A DNA stretch of 64,000 nt from Vombatus ursinus (Eukaryota > Chordata > Mammalia > Diprotodontia > Vombatidae): NCBI RefSeq assembly GCF_900497805.2, contig NW_020954570.1:10477730-10541729 (forward strand). Direction: 5' to 3'. Positions 24,081-36,892 of this stretch are shown one piece after another. A model generated the notes under the pieces. The model saw only the letters and a program-made list of their open reading frames with translations. It was not told the DNA's origin and made no database searches. A program made the translations under genes and the position numbers. The number at the start of each line of letters is the position of its first letter. Position 1 is the stretch's first letter.

Positions 24081-24560
24081 GCCTGCAGAGAAGTAAAGAT
24101 GATGAAGACTAAGAAAAGGCCATTAATTTTTAGCAATGAAAAGGTCATTGGTAATTTTGGAGAGAACAGATTCAATTTAGTGATGAAGTCAGAAGACAGA
24201 CTTCAAAGAACTGAGTAGTAAAAGGAAAGGTAATATTGGCACCTTTTACTAGAAATTTGATTGTAGATGGGGGAAAGACAAGACAATAGCTTGATGGGAT
24301 AATAAGGTCAAGTTGGTTTTTTTTTCTTCTTAAGTCTAGGAGAATCCTGAAAACACTTAGGGTCAGCAAATATAGGGAGAGACTGAAGATTAGAGAGAGG
24401 GGATGATTGCAGGAGCAATCTGGAGAAGATGAAAAGGAATGAAATAGAGGATAAAAATAGAGTATAAAAAGAGTTGAAATTATGAAAGAGTAGAGGGATC
24501 TTTTCATCAGATATTGGAGATAATAAGTGAATTAGGTCAAGGGGTTTTGAGATGAATAGT
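24081..24560 (+). repeat. Ancient mammal-wide interspersed repeat, family uncertain
   Basis: GACTGAAGATTAGAGAGAGGGGATGATTGCAGGAGCAATCTGGAGAAGATG, with upstream GAGAGAACAGATTCAATTTAGTGATGAAGTCAG, resembles a purine-rich old repeat known in several mammals (a LINE antisense or LTR-like block). I recognise the pattern but cannot name the family. Confidence 0.35.
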
Positions 24561-25394
24561 AAAAAAAGAATAAATTAATTATGTTACCAGTCACATATGA
24601 AGTAAGGTCTTCTGGAGGGAGGGAAAAGGAAAGGAATTGTGTGGGAGATGTGAAAGAAAAAAATTCCATTGTCTTATTTGCTTATAGATTTTCTGCTGGA
24701 GAATATAGGAGTAGATATAAAATATATCTTGACTTCTGGGAATCAAGATGGTGGAGTAAGCAGTAACTCACTGTCCTTCTCCTGTATTTACATCCCAAAC
24801 AACCACACAACCACAAAACAGTGCCCCAGAACAAAGCTTGGAACAGTGGAGCCAGTAGAAAGATATGGTGGAGTGGTCTTTTAGTCCAGGAGACTTGGAT
24901 GACTGGCAAAAAAAAAAAAGGTCCATGTCTTTTGGCTGGAAGAAGAGCACAGTCCAGGACAGGAAGCAACCCAGCAAGCCAGCAGCAAGTTCCACCTCAG
25001 AAAACCAGTGGAAGATCCTGAGCCACAGGGTGGTAGAGCAGGCAAACACTAACACTAGGACCTCCCATATGCTAAGAGTGGAAACAAGCAGACTCCATCT
25101 CAGAGAACCACCACAAGCTTCAGAACATACCCAGAAGGGCTGACACCCTCTGGCAGTGGAACCTCCCCATGCTGCAGTGCAGTCCCAGGGAAATGCAGAA
25201 AAACCCCACCTGGCCCCCAAACATGCCAGATACCACCACTAGGAACCCAGATCTGCACAAGGTAAGCTGCTAGACCCCTATAGTTCTCAACTGCCTGACG
25301 TGAGGCCCAAGCCCCAACAAAGAGTCTTCACACAGTACCCCCTTAGGTCCAACAGGAGAGCTCAAATTTTAAAACCAGGAAATAAGTAAAAACC

Positions 25395-26403
25395 ATGAGC
25401 AAAAAGCAAAAACAAACACTGACCATAGATAGTTTCTATGGTGACAGGGAATATCAAAACACAAACTCAGAACAGGACAGCATTGTCAATATACCTACAT
25501 GAAAACCTCAAAAGGGAAGATGAATTGGCCTCAAGCCCAAAAAGACTTCTTGTAAGAGCTTAAGAAGCACTTTTAAAATCAAATAAGATAAGTAGAAGAA
25601 AATACAAAAGAAATGAGAGGTGTGCAAGAAAGAGTCAAAAGTCTGAAAAAGGAAGGACAAAACTTGACTGAAGGAAACAATTCCTTATAAAGTAGAATTG
25701 GTCAAATGGAAAAGGAAGTGCAAAAGCTAACTGAAGAAAATAATTCTTTAAAAATTAGAATTGGGCAGGTGGAACTAGTGATTCTATGAAACATGAAGAA
25801 TCACTAAAAATCAAAAGAATGAAAAACTAGAAGACAATGTAAAATACCTCATTTGAAAAAGAACTGACCTGGAAAATAGATTCAGGAGAAATGATTTAAG
25901 AATTGTTGGACTACCTGAAAATTATAATCAAAAAAGAGAGTGGACAACTTTCAAGAAATTATCAAGGAAAACTGCACTGATATCCTAAAACCAGAAGGTA
26001 AAATACTCATCGAAAGAATCCACCAATCAAGTCTTAAAAGACATCGCAAAATGAAAACTCCAAAGAATGCTGTAGCCAAATTTCAGAATGATCTTGTAAA
26101 GGAGAATATATTGCAAGTAGCCAGAAAGAAACAACTTAAATATCATGGAACCACAGTCAGGATTATGTAGGACTGAGTATCTTCTACATAAAAGGGCCAG
26201 AGGGCTTGGAATATGATATTCCAGAGGGCAAAGGACCTGTGGTTACAACCAAGAATAAACTATACAACAAAATTGAGCAAAATATATCAGGGGAAAATAT
26301 GGACATTCAGTGAAATAGGTGACTTTCATTCATTTCTGATGAAAAAACCAGAGCTGGACACAAAAGTTGATTTTCAAATACAAGACACAAGAGAAACATT
26401 AAA
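25395..26403 (+). pseudogene. L1 ORF1 (RNA-binding chaperone), broken
   Basis: ATG at 25395 starts MSKKQKQTLTIDSFYGDR, the usual L1 ORF1p N-terminus in this window. The coiled-coil part is damaged and carries two 21-residue heptad units. The C-terminal RNA-binding domain is readable in pieces (about 26050-26390: NAVAKFQNDLVKENILQ, RKKQLKYHGT). Several stops and shifts disrupt it. ORF1p normally binds L1 RNA as a trimer. Confidence 0.8.
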
Positions 26404-26671
26404 AGGTAAAGAAAAAAAGTTATTCAATAAGGATAAATGGTTTACATCCATACACAGAAAGAAGATATGTGTTAATTGTTGAGAACTGTATCTTTATTAC
26501 TGAATTTAGTAGGGGTATACATAGGCAGAGGGTGAGAGTATAAGTTCACTGCTGTGATGAGGAGTGGTCAGAAGCAAAACACTTGTGAGGAGGGAAAGGT
26601 TGAAAGGAGAGAGAGAAGTATAAGCAGGGAGGGAAATAGGATGGAGAGAAAGACACAGTTAGTAATCATAA

Positions 26672-29600
26672 CTGAGAATGAGTGGGATGAACTCTCCCAT
26701 AAAACAGAAGCAGATAACAGAGTGGATTAAAAACCATAATCCTACAGTATGTTGTATGTTGTTTATAAGAAAGACATTTGAAGCAAAGTGATACACACAG
26801 AGTAAAGATAAAAGGCTAGAGCAGAATATATTCTGATTTAACTGAAGTAAAACCAGAAGGAGTAGCAAACCTGATATCAGACAAAGCAAAAGCAAAAATA
26901 GCCCTAATTAGAAGAGATAAGGAAAGAAACTACATCTTGTTGAAAGGTACCATAGACAATGAAGTAATATTGATAATAAACATACACTCATAGAGTGGTA
27001 TAGCATCCAAATTCTTAGAGGAGAAGTTAAGACAGTTACAGGAAGAAATAGCAAAATTATACTAGTGGGGAACCTCAATCTCCCACTCCAAAAACTAGAT
27101 AAATTTAACCATAAAATAAAGACAAAAGAAGTTAAGGAGGTGAATAGAATTTTAGAAAAGTTAGATATGGTAGACATACGGAGAAAATTGGATGGGGACA
27201 GAAAGGATTATACCTTTTTCTCAGCAGTACATGACACCTACACAAAAACTGACCGTGTATTAAGGATAAAAAAAAACCCTCAAAATCCAATGCAGCAAGT
27301 CAGAATTATTGAAAGCATTCTTTTCAGATAATGATGTAATAAAAACTATATGTAATAAAGGGCCATGTAAAGATAGATGAATTAATTGGAAACTACATAA
27401 TCTAATTCTAAAGAATGAGTGGGTCAAACAATAATAGAGACAATCAATAATTTGATCAAAAGAGAATGACCATAATAAGAAAACATAGGAAAATTTATGA
27501 TATACAGCAAAAACAGCCCATAGGGAAATTTTATATCTCTAAATGCTTACATGAATAAAATAGAGAAAGAGAAGATCAATGCATTGGGCATACAACTAAA
27601 AGAGCTAGAAGAAAAAAACAAATTAAAAATCCCCAATTAAATACCAAATTAGAAATTATTAAAATCAAATGAGAGATTAGTAAAATTGAAAGTAAGAGAA
27701 CTATTGAATTAATAAATAAAACTAAGAATTAGTTTTGTTGAAAAAATTCCACAATAAAATAGATAAATTTTGGTTTAATATAATTTAAAAAAGAAGAAAA
27801 CCAAGTTACCAGTATCAAAAATGGGAAGAGTGAATTCATCACCAATGTAGAGGAAATTCAAACAATAATTGAGTTATTTTGCCTACCTGTATGCTAATAA
27901 ATATGACAATCTAAGTGAAATCGGTTAATATTTACAAAAACGTAAATTGCCCAGTCTAACCAAAGAGGAAATAAAATACTTCATCTCATTTCAGAAAATA
28001 AAAAAAGAAATAAAACAAGCCATCAATGAACTCCCTAAGCAAAAAACATCCAGGTCCAGATGCATTTAAAAGTGAATGCTACCAAACATTTAAAGAATAA
28101 TTAATTCCAATACTATGTAAACTATTGGGAAAAATAAGCAACAAAAAGTCCTAAGAAATTCTTTTTGTGATATAAATATAGTGCTGATGTCTAAACCAGG
28201 AAGATCCAAAGGAGAGAAAGAAAATTATAGACCAATTTCCCTAAGCAATATAGATGTATAACTTTTAAATAAAGTATTAGCAAAGGGATTACAGCAACTA
28301 ATCATGAGGCTAATACACTATGACCAGGTAGTATTTATACCAGGAATTCAGGGCTGGTTCAATATTAGGAAAAATATCAACATAATTGACTGTATCAATA
28401 ACAAAACTGACAGGAATTATATAATTATCTCAATAGATGCAGAAAAGCTTTTGACAAAATAAAGCACCCATTCCTATTAAAAACACTAAGAGCATAGGAA
28501 TAAATCAAGTTTTCCTTAAAATGATAAGTAGTTTCTCTCTAAAACTACCAGTAAGCATTACATGCAATGGGGATAAACCAGAATCTTTACCATTAAAATC
28601 AAGTATGACACAAGGATGTACATTATCACATTGTTATTCACTGTTGTACTAGAAATGTTAGATTTAGCACTCAGAGAAGAAAAAGAAATTGAAAGAATTA
28701 GAATAGGCAATGAGGTACCAAAGCTGTTACTCTTTGCAGATGATATGATGGGATACTTAGAGATTCAAATGAAAAAACTACTTTAAATAATTAACAACTT
28801 CAGCAAAGTTGCAGGATATAAAATACACCCACATAAATCATCAACATTTCTATATATTATTAACAAAGTCATGTAGCAAGAGATAGAGAAATTCCATTTA
28901 AAGTAACTATAGACTTGGCAAGACAAACCCAACAACTGTATGAACATAATTGCAAAACATTTTTCACACAAATAAAGTCAGATGTAAGCAATTAGAAAAT
29001 ATCAATTGCTCATGGGTAAGTTGAGCAAATATAATAAAAATATCAATTATGCCTAAATTAATCTACCTATTCAGTGCCATACCAATCAAACTACCAAAAA
29101 ATTACTTCATAGAGCCACAAAAATAACAACAAAATTCATCTGGAAAAACAAAAGGTCAAGATAAAATATTTGGGAATGGATGAAAAAAAATACAAAAGAA
29201 GATGGTCTAACAATACCAGATTCCAAACTATACTATAAAGCCATGATCACCAAAACTATCTGGTACTGGCTAAGAAACAGAGTGGTGGATCAGCGGAATA
29301 GATTAGGTACAGAAGACACAATAGTCACTGACCATAGTAACCTAGTGTCTGATAAATCCAAAGTCCTCAGTTTTTGGATAAGAACTCATTATTTGACAAA
29401 CACTGTTGAGAAAACTGGAAAACAATAGGTCACAAACTAAGTATAGACCAATATCTCACACTGTATACCAAGATAAGTTCAAAATGGGTGCATCATTTAG
29501 ACATGAAGAGTGATTCCATAAGCATATTAGAAGAGGAAGGAATAGTTTACCTGTCATATCTATGGGGAAGAGAAGAATTCATGACCAAATAAGAGTAAGA

Positions 29601-30507
29601 GAGAGACAGACAGACAGACAGAGAGTTACAAAATGTAAAGTAGGTTTGATTATATTAAACTAAAAAATCTTTTTACAATCAAAACCAATGCAGCTAAGAT
29701 TAGTGGGAAGGCAGAAAGCTGGGATGCAATCTTCATGGCAAGTGTTTCTGATAAAGGTCTCATTTCTCAAACATATAGAGAACTGAGTAACATTTATAAG
29801 AATATAAGTCATTCCCCAATTGATAAATGGTCAAAGGATATGAACAGCAAATTTTCAGATGAAGAAATCAAACCTATCTATAGGCACATGAAGAAGTGCT
29901 CTAAATCACTTTTGAGTAAAGAAATTCAAATTTAAACAGCTCTGAGATACCACCTCACACCAATCAGATTGGCTAATATGACAAAAAAGAAAAAGGAAAA
30001 TGATAAATGTTGGAGGGGGTGTGGGAAAATTGTGACCCTAATGCACTCTTGATGGAGTTGTGAACTGATCCAACCATTCTGGAGAGCAATTTGGAACTAT
30101 GCCTAAAGGGCAACCAAACTCTGCATACCCTTTGATCTAGCAATACCATTACTATATCTGTGTCATAAAGAGATCATAAAAAAGAGTAAAGGACCTGTAT
30201 GTTTAAAACTATTTATAGCTGCTCTTTTTGTGGTTTCCAGGAATTGGAAACTGAGATGTCCATCAGATGGGGAATGACTAAACAAGCTGTGGCATATGAA
30301 TGTAATGGAATGATTTGTACAATAAGAAATGATGAACAGGCAGATTTCAGAAAATCCTGGAAAGACATGTACAAACTGATGCAAAGTGAAATGAGCAGAA
30401 CCAGGCAAACATTATACATAGTATCAGCAACATTGTGTGATGATCATATAAATGACATCTTTTTTCTGCCACAGAATGATCCAAGACAAGTACAAAGAAT
30501 TCACTAA
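26672..30507 (+). pseudogene. L1 ORF2 (endonuclease and reverse transcriptase), broken
   Basis: ORF2 begins near 26672, but the ATG seen at 52710 in the related copy is changed here (AACTGAGAATGAG). Endonuclease motifs are recognisable: ISDKAKAKIALIRRDKE (about 26874-26924) and ILVGNLNLPLQKLDK (about 27058), where the usual GD(F/Y)N reads GNLN. In the RT domain the catalytic FADD motif survives ([10 protein letters not shown], about 28727-28756). The C-terminal part is open at 29180-29428, 29735-29935 and 30199-30507. Many frameshifts and stops lie between. Confidence 0.8.
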
Positions 30508-30635
30508 AGAAAATGCTATACATACTCAAATAAAGAACTGAGTAACTCTGAATGCAGATCAAAGCATATTTTTATGACTTACTTTGTTCTTTCTCATTTT
30601 AAAAAAATCTGTTTCTTCTTTTACAACTGTGAGTG

Positions 30636-31534
30636 GAAGATTGTTCAGGGTGGGACAGTTTTGGATACCATTGTTATTTTGGTTTTGGTGGGGAACAGAC
30701 TAAATCATGCTACTTCGAGGTTAGTTCATATATGCATACATATATACACACATACATAAATAGATACATACAAAGCTACACACATCATCCTAAAGTTATC
30801 TGCAACATATGGTGCTCTCCTGGTGTTACTATAGATATCTGCAGTTTATCTGAAGTTTACATATTATACAATCAAAAATTCCTGAAAACAAGCCATCACC
30901 TGATTTGGCAAATATTCTCTCAAGAATATTTCTAGATAACATATGATGCAATTTGGAAATTATGCTCTTTTGATCCATGAGACAATCTATAATTGATTTC
31001 TAGGTTCACCTTTGCAATCTGGCTTCTTGCTTTTGTTAGTTTATACTGGCTACTTATAAACTTGCTTACTAAACTAACTAGAAAGCGAGATCACCAGGGC
31101 AACCAGAATAAAGTACAATTTTGACAGAATTCATCTCTTATTCCCATGACTGCTCATGATACTCACACCATCTCTATGGATTAATCTGAACAAAATAGCA
31201 GCAAGCACAATAATCATTATAACTCTGAAGGATCCTTGCAGTAATCCTGACCATTTCACTGGAAAAAATCCAGGAAAAAAAATCTATGAAAAGATCCAGA
31301 GACTCTGGCAACATATTCTTGATGTCCATGATGATGGCATCTACAATCTGTATTCTGCTTCTCATACAATCTATAATATGAAGGCTATGTCTCCTCAGGG
31401 CTCAATCCACATGCAATAGAAGTTTGCAAAACCACAAACTCCTCCCTGGTTGGCTAATAGATAGTCCAAAATCAGCCAGTGGTCCATCACCATAGCCTCT
31501 AATGCACCTTATCATTCAGTCAATTTGTCAAATC
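30636..31534. other. Unassigned 900-bp interval between two L1 parts
   Basis: A CATA/TACA microsatellite at about 30737-30776, then sequence with no family I know, including an 87-codon open stretch at 31156-31419 whose product matches nothing I recognise. It lies between a 3'-shortened L1 and a 5'-truncated L1. Confidence 0.4.
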
Positions 31535-32239
31535 TGGAAAATTTTGATTACATTAAATTAAAGAGTTTTTGCATAAGAAAAAAAAACAATGCAACCAAGA
31601 TTAGAAGGAAATTCTTTCCCAGAAAGCTGGGAAACATTTTTTTTTTATAGTTAGTGTTCCTGATAAAGGCCTCATTTCTCAAAAACATACAGAACTGAGT
31701 CAAATTTATAAGAACACAAGTCATTCCTCGATTGATAAATGGTCAAAGTATATGAATAGGTAGTTTTCAGATGAAGAAAGCAAAGCTATCTGTAGCCATA
31801 TAAAAAACTGCTCCAAATCACTATTGATTAGAGAAATGCAAATCTAAACAGCTCTGAGATACCACCTCACACCTATCAGATTGGCTAATATGACAAAACA
31901 AAAAAATGATAAATGTTGGAGAAGATGTTGGAAAATTGGAACACTAATGCATTGTTGGTGGAGTTGTGAACTGATCTGACCATTTTGGAGGGCAATTTGC
32001 CAAAGGAGTATAAAACTGTGCATACCCTTTGATCCAGAAATAGCACTACTAGGCCTATATACTGATGAGATCTTAAAAAAGGGAAAAGGACCTGCATGTT
32101 CAAAAAATATTTATAGCAACTCTTTTTTGTGATTTCCAAGAATTGGAAATTGAAGGGATGCACATTAATTGGAGAATAACTGAACAAGTTGTGGTATATG
32201 AATGTAATGAAATACTATTGTAGCATAAGAAATGATGAG
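31535..32239 (+). repeat. 5'-truncated L1 (outermost layer of the nest), first part
   Basis: Starts in late ORF2 (GAAAATTTTGATTACATTAAATTAAAGAG) and runs through CCTCATTTCTC and ACCACCTCACACCTATCAGATTGG to AAGAAATGATGAG at 32227-32239. The same 13 bases recur at 43544-43556, where the element continues. It is therefore split by an 11.3-kb composite insertion. Confidence 0.9.
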
Positions 32240-32240
32240 T

Positions 32241-33160
32241 AGTTCCAGGAGCCAAGATAGTGGAGTAAGATGTAAGTCAATTTCACCCTCCCTCATTGAC
32301 CTCTGAAAGCCCAGAAAATATCAACCCAGTAAAAACCCTGAGCCAGCAAAAAGACAGGGCATAGCTAGAACCCCAGGAAGCTTGGGGGATTAACAGGAAG
32401 GTCCCTTTCTCTCTGGGGAAAGTGTAGCAGTACAGGACTGGAGGTGTCCCAGCAAGCCAGTGGCAAAACCCACCTCAGCATTCCAGGGAGAGCTCCTAAG
32501 ACCCAGTCTGGTGGAGCAGACAAGGTACAACACCAGGAACACCCCCACCCCCACCCCAGAGAGCCTCAATACAGGTAGGGGAACTGGTAGGCACCAGATC
32601 AGAAAACAACTATGGCGATAGTGTTCACCAGCAGCAAAATTACCTGTTGCCTCAACAAAACTCTGGAAAGCACAACTCTAGAAGGCAAAGCATCAGGCTG
32701 ACAGACACCCACCAGCAGGGAAACATCCCTGTGCAAGGCTCAGGGCAGCAGGAGCCAAACATTCAAGTGCAAGGCCCGGGTGAGCAGGAAAAGAAGCTTG
32801 GACAAGTTTCCCCTTTGCTCCAGCAGGAGAACTAAGCATTTTAATTGAAGTCAGGAAATAGGCAAACAACATGAACAAAAAACAGATGGAAAATGATCAT
32901 AGATGTGCATTTTGGAGAAAGGGAAGATCAAGGCACAAATTCAGAAGAGGACAACATTGTCAATATATCCACATCCAAAACCTCAAAGGGAAATATGAAT
33001 TGGTCTCAAGCCCAAAAAACCTTCTTGGAAGAGCTCAAAAAAGATTTTAAAAGTCAAAGAAGAGAGGTAGAAAAAAATTGGGAAAAGAAATGAGAGGTGT
33101 GCAAGACAGAGACAATAGCTTGGAAAAGTAAGGACAAAAATAAACTGTAGAAAACAAGTT
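32241..33160 (+). repeat. L1 'A': 5' UTR and start of ORF1
   Basis: Begins AGTTCCAGGAGCCAAGATAGTGGAGTAAG, directly after the TSD of the outer L1. ORF1 starts at ATG 32871 (MNKKQMENDHRC...), with NMNWSQAQKTFLEELKKDFK readable at 32994-33053 in a shifted frame. It is cut at 33160 by a HAL1 and resumes at 40764. L1 A is near full length at its 5' side. Confidence 0.85.
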
Positions 33161-34616
33161 GGGGGTGGAGTCAAGATGACATAGAAAAAGCAGTGACTTT
33201 CTTGAGCTCTCCCCCAAACCTCTCCAAATACCTGTAAAAAATGGCTTTAAACAAATTCCAGAGAAGCAGAACTCACAAAAAGACTGAGTGAAACAAATTT
33301 CCAGCCCAAGACAACCTGGATGGTTGATTAGAAAGGTCTATCCCACATGACTGGGAGAGAAACACAGTTCAGCATAGGCATGCAGGCAAAATAGGCCTCA
33401 GTGAACCTAGAGCAAGCCTCAGAAGACTGAATCACAGGCAGCTGTGGTGGTTTCCAGACTTCTCAACCCACAAACATCAATGACAACTTAGAAGGTCAGT
33501 AGGAAAAGTCTGTGACCATGGTGAGAGAGAAGATGGGTCCCAGCACCAGTCCCAGTGTACCCTGGGCTGGCACCTGCTTCCAGAGCTTCTGACCCACAGA
33601 CTGAGGGGGAATTGAGTGGATGATCAGAGCGGGATTGCAGGGATCTGGTGCTGAGACAGGATTCTCTTGCTTTGCCTCTGCTTGGATCTGAGTTACAATT
33701 CTGGGTGGTGGTTCAAGGGTGAGGAAAAGTGCTGGTGTGGTGCAGTTTGTGGTGGTGGTGGAGAGGGAATCCTCCTCACAATTTCAAGGCAGAAGAGAGT
33801 GCTTGTGGTCACTCACAGACCAGAGCACAGGCCAGGAAAGGAGTAAACACCTCACCCCTTATCATACCACCTTGGAAGAACTGAAAACTTACAGGAGCCT
33901 AGAAGTATCTCTGAAAACAGCTACTCAAAACCCCTGAAGCTTGGGACAGTGCATTATCCACACCGGAAGTAGACCCCTATCTTAACAAAGAGTTTAAAAC
34001 TCATCTAATTGGCTGGGAACATGAACAAACTGTGCAAAAAATGTCACACCACAGAATCTTTCTTTGGTGACAAAGAAGATCAAAACATACAACCAGAAGA
34101 AGACAACAAAGTCAAAGCTCCTAAATCCAAAGCCTCCAAGAAAAATATGAATCAGTTCCAGGCCATGGAATAGCTCAAAAAGGATTTTGAGAAACAAGTA
34201 AAAGAAATAGAGGAAAAACTGGGAAGAGAAATGAGAGTGATGCAAGAAAATCATGAGAAACAAGTCAACAGCTTGCTAAAGGAGACCCCCAAAAAAAATA
34301 CTGAAGAAAATACCACCTTAAAAAGTAGACTAACCTAATTGGCAAAAGAGGTCCAAAAAGATAGTGAGGATAAGAATGCCTTCAAAAGCAGAATTGGCCA
34401 AATAGAAAAGGAAGCTCACTGAAGAAAATACTTCCTTGGGGCAGCTAGGTGGTGCAGTGGATAGATGGAGTCAGGAGGACCTGAGCTCAAATCTGGCCTC
34501 AGACACTTGACACTTACCAGCTGTGTGACCCTGGGCAAGTCACTTAACCCCAATTGCCCCCCCAAAAAAAAGAAAAAAAAAGAAAATACTTCCTTAAAAA
34601 TTAGAATAGAGCAACT
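33161..34616 (+). repeat. HAL1-like element, 5' part
   Basis: The 5' end GGGGGTGGAGTCAAGATGAC closely matches the start of the 18101 copy. A long 5' UTR follows, then ORF1 from ATG 34021 with the coiled-coil region (FEKQVKEIEEKLGREMRVMQ at about 34180-34240). It is inserted in L1 A with TSD AGAAAACAAGT (33149-33159) and AGAAAACAAAT (40764-40774). A SINE lies at 34438-34580. At 34617 it is broken by a long insertion; its other half starts at 39086. Confidence 0.85.
34438..34580 (+). repeat. tRNA-derived SINE in HAL1 ORF1
   Basis: Full SINE from GGGGCAGCTAGGTGGTGCAG to an A tail, flanked by a perfect 15-base TSD, AGAAAATACTTCCTT (34423-34437 and 34581-34595). Confidence 0.97.
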
Positions 34617-34954
34617 TCACCCATTGTCTTCCTTTATAGGGGGCAGAAACTAGACTTTCTTGGATCACTCCACTCTGCTGGTTTCTACTACACAGAAAAA
34701 GACAAACAGAGATGTTGGTCTACGCCTAGTTTTTGCCAAACCACTTTTCAATTTTCCCAGAAATGTTTGTCAAATGACTAACTGAAATATTTTGTGAATT
34801 TTAATAAGATTTGGATGGAGGTTCCTATTCTTGAGATCCATTAGCAAGAATTATTCTGACTACACAAGGTGACCGTGTGATTGAAATTCCTAGTGAAGAA
34901 ACTCCTTGTGCCAATTCAAGTTGGCTCCTGCTCTACAGCATCAAGTCTTAAAGT

Positions 34955-35085
34955 TGTCTCGGGCATTGAGAAGTTGAATGCCTTCTTCAGGGTTACACAG
35001 TCAGTGTATATCCCAGGCAGGACAACAACAAGGTCTTCCCAACTCCAAGGGCAGCTTTCTGTCCATAGACCTTGATGCTGCTCAT
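34955..35085 (-). repeat. MIR-type SINE relic
   Basis: CATTGAGAAGTTGAATGCC, CAGGGTTACACAGTCAGTGTAT, then CTTCCCAACTCCAAGGGCAGCTTTCTGTCCA read as an antisense CORE SINE. Old and worn. Confidence 0.6.
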
Positions 35086-35397
35086 TTGTCTATATTTCTA
35101 TAGTATCCTGATAGAGACAAAATGCCTTAAGTCAAAGAAGCAACTCCAATTGTGAGAATATTAGATACCATTGAAAGTTGGTAGATAAAATATTTGGACA
35201 ATCTTTTAAATGTTCTTTAAATTATACCTACACTATGTATGAATCTAATCTTTATGCACAAAATCTTGTGCTCATAATCAATCATCTGTCTTTCACGTTT
35301 AAACCCTCATTTCTGACCTTTTGAAAAGGTGTCTCCATATAGTATGTGATGTTTACAGTTTGAGAGACATAGTTCCTGGGTAATTAATCATTTTATT
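35086..35397. other. Unassigned part of the tailed insertion
   Basis: AT-rich; no repeat or frame recognised. Confidence 0.4.
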
Positions 35398-35416
35398 AAT
35401 AATGCCAGCATTTTGA

Positions 35417-35560
35417 GGGGCAGCTAGGTGGCACAATGGATAGAGCACTGGCCCTGGGATCAGGTGGACCTAGGTTCAAATCCGACTTCAGACACATAAC
35501 GCTCACTAGCTGTGTGAGCCTGGGCAAGTCACTTAACCCCAATTGCCCTCACAAAAAAAA
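35417..35560 (+). repeat. tRNA-derived SINE, first unit of a SINE pair
   Basis: A complete SINE from GGGGCAGCTAGGTGGCACAATGG to a short A tail. It shares its left TSD, AATAATGCCAGCATTTT (35398-35414), with the right TSD of the next unit, not with one of its own. Confidence 0.93.
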
Positions 35561-35588
35561 AGAGTTAAAAAACACAATGGGCTTTTAC

Positions 35589-35700
35589 TGGAGTCAGGAG
35601 GACCTGAGTTCAAATCTGGCCTCAGACATGTAACACTTACTAGCTGTGTGGCTCAGGGAAAGTCACTTAACCCCATTGCCTAACCAAAAAAAAAAAAAAT
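35589..35700 (+). repeat. 5'-truncated SINE, second unit of the pair
   Basis: Begins at ACTGGAGTCAGGAGGACCTGAG, inside the SINE head, and ends in an A tail. Right after it lies AATAATGCTAGCATTTT (35704-35720), which matches the left flank of the first unit 16/17. Confidence 0.92.
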
Positions 35701-35720
35701 AATAATAATGCTAGCATTTT

Positions 35721-36151
35721 ATTTATAAAGGAGGTCAGAGGAAATCTTGAACGCCGAAGATAAATTGTGCTGGTGGGCTTACAGTTTATATGCCTTTGGA
35801 AGAGTGGGTGTTCCTAAGGGTTGCAATCAACTCTAATTGCTTAACAATTAATGAGAAAATGAATCTTATAATGAGATGTGGACTCATTCTAATGAGGGTC
35901 TTGGGTGTATGTGACTTAAATCATCCAAGTCTTGGTCAAAGAGATTTATCAATATACATATCAAAGGGGAAATCCACTTCTATCCTCAGATCTGTCTGAC
36001 CAAACACAATGAACAGGGATTCACCAATTGTCTTAGCCTGGTTGAGTAAGTTTTTTTTTTTTCCAAGATTTCCTACAATGGTTGATTTTTGGTTGAGGAA
36101 GTGGAAAACCCTTTAATCCTAATTCAATAATTGGTTATTAATATAAGAAAG
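35721..36151. other. Unassigned part of the tailed insertion
   Basis: No repeat recognised. A T run lies at 36052-36062. Confidence 0.4.
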
Positions 36152-36168
36152 AAATAACCATTTCTCTC

Positions 36169-36278
36169 TCCCTCTTTTTTTCCCTTTGGTGAGGCAATCC
36201 GAGTTAAGTGACTTGCCCAGGGTCACACAGCTAGTAAATGTCAAGTGTCTGAGGCTGAATTTGAACTCAGGTCCTCAG
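36169..36278 (-). repeat. 5'-truncated SINE, antisense
   Basis: GGTGAGGCAATCCGAGTTAAGTGACTTGCCCAGGGTCACACAGC, then TGAATTTGAACTCAGGTCCTC. TSD AAATAACCATTTCTCTC (36152-36168) and AAATAATGATTTCTCTC (36279-36295), 15/17. Confidence 0.93.
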
Positions 36279-36295
36279 AAATAATGATTTCTCTC

Positions 36296-36890
36296 AGCTG
36301 TTATAGTGAGTTCGATGGTTCACTAAAAACTACTTATTGCCAAATAAGAATTAAAATTTAAAAAGAAAAACTATTAAAAAATACAACAACCCATTAGTGA
36401 CCAATTTTATATCTCATTTAAAAAGGATTAAAGCAAGATTGAAAGAAATACAGAGATACATAAAATTTCTTGTTTCTTTCCTTAAACTTGAACTATTAAT
36501 AGCTCCTGCCAATCTAATTCTAGTTCTGAAGCCTCAGAGGTTGAGTAAACAATACAATTTAGGCCTTTTCTTCAAGTCAAAACCTTCTAATTTTTATTCT
36601 CCAGTTTTGGCTTTGTTTATTCAAGACATCAGATCAGCTTTGGCCTCAAGAGTGTAGCTTCCTAGCAAGTTAGACATTTTCCTGACTACTCACAGAAAGA
36701 TGGCTTTTAGTTGTTGTTGTTGTTTAATTAGTATTTCTCCCTAACTCTCAAACTATCTACTTTCTCACTCTCTCTTTTCTTTAGGAATATTTGGTTTTCT
36801 ATTCCTTGAAAGGATTGCATTTTTTCCAAATGCTCACAAATCATTCTTTTAATAATATATTCTGGTGTTGTATATGGTTTACCCCCCTGG
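36296..36890. other. Unassigned part of the tailed insertion
   Basis: AT-rich, with a TTG repeat near 36711-36723. No exon or transposon recognised. Confidence 0.4.
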
Positions 36891-36892
36891 AG

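Larger units (their letters stand above)
24734..30635 (+). repeat. Nearly full-length but defective L1 LINE
   Basis: The 5' end (ACTTCTGGGAATCAAGATGGTGGAGTAAGCAG) marks the L1 promoter region. 5' UTR to 25394, ORF1 25395 to about 26403, spacer, ORF2 from about 26672 to 30507, and the start of the 3' UTR follow in normal order over 5.9 kb. It lacks the usual L1 terminus and A tail: the match stops near TTTTACAACTGTGA (30635) and unrelated sequence follows, so the 3' end was lost. Both ORFs carry many stops and frameshifts, so the copy is inactive. It is the longest single element in the window. Confidence 0.85.

Noticed and set aside
24768-25220. A 150-codon antisense open frame rich in Trp and Cys
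   Set aside because: It lies opposite the L1 5' UTR; similar antisense frames occur opposite the 5' UTRs at 41088 and 50757. It reflects base composition of the element.
31156-31419. An 87-codon open frame in unassigned DNA
   Set aside because: No domain, signal peptide or homology I recognise, and no promoter or splice context. Kept only as a note in the interval.
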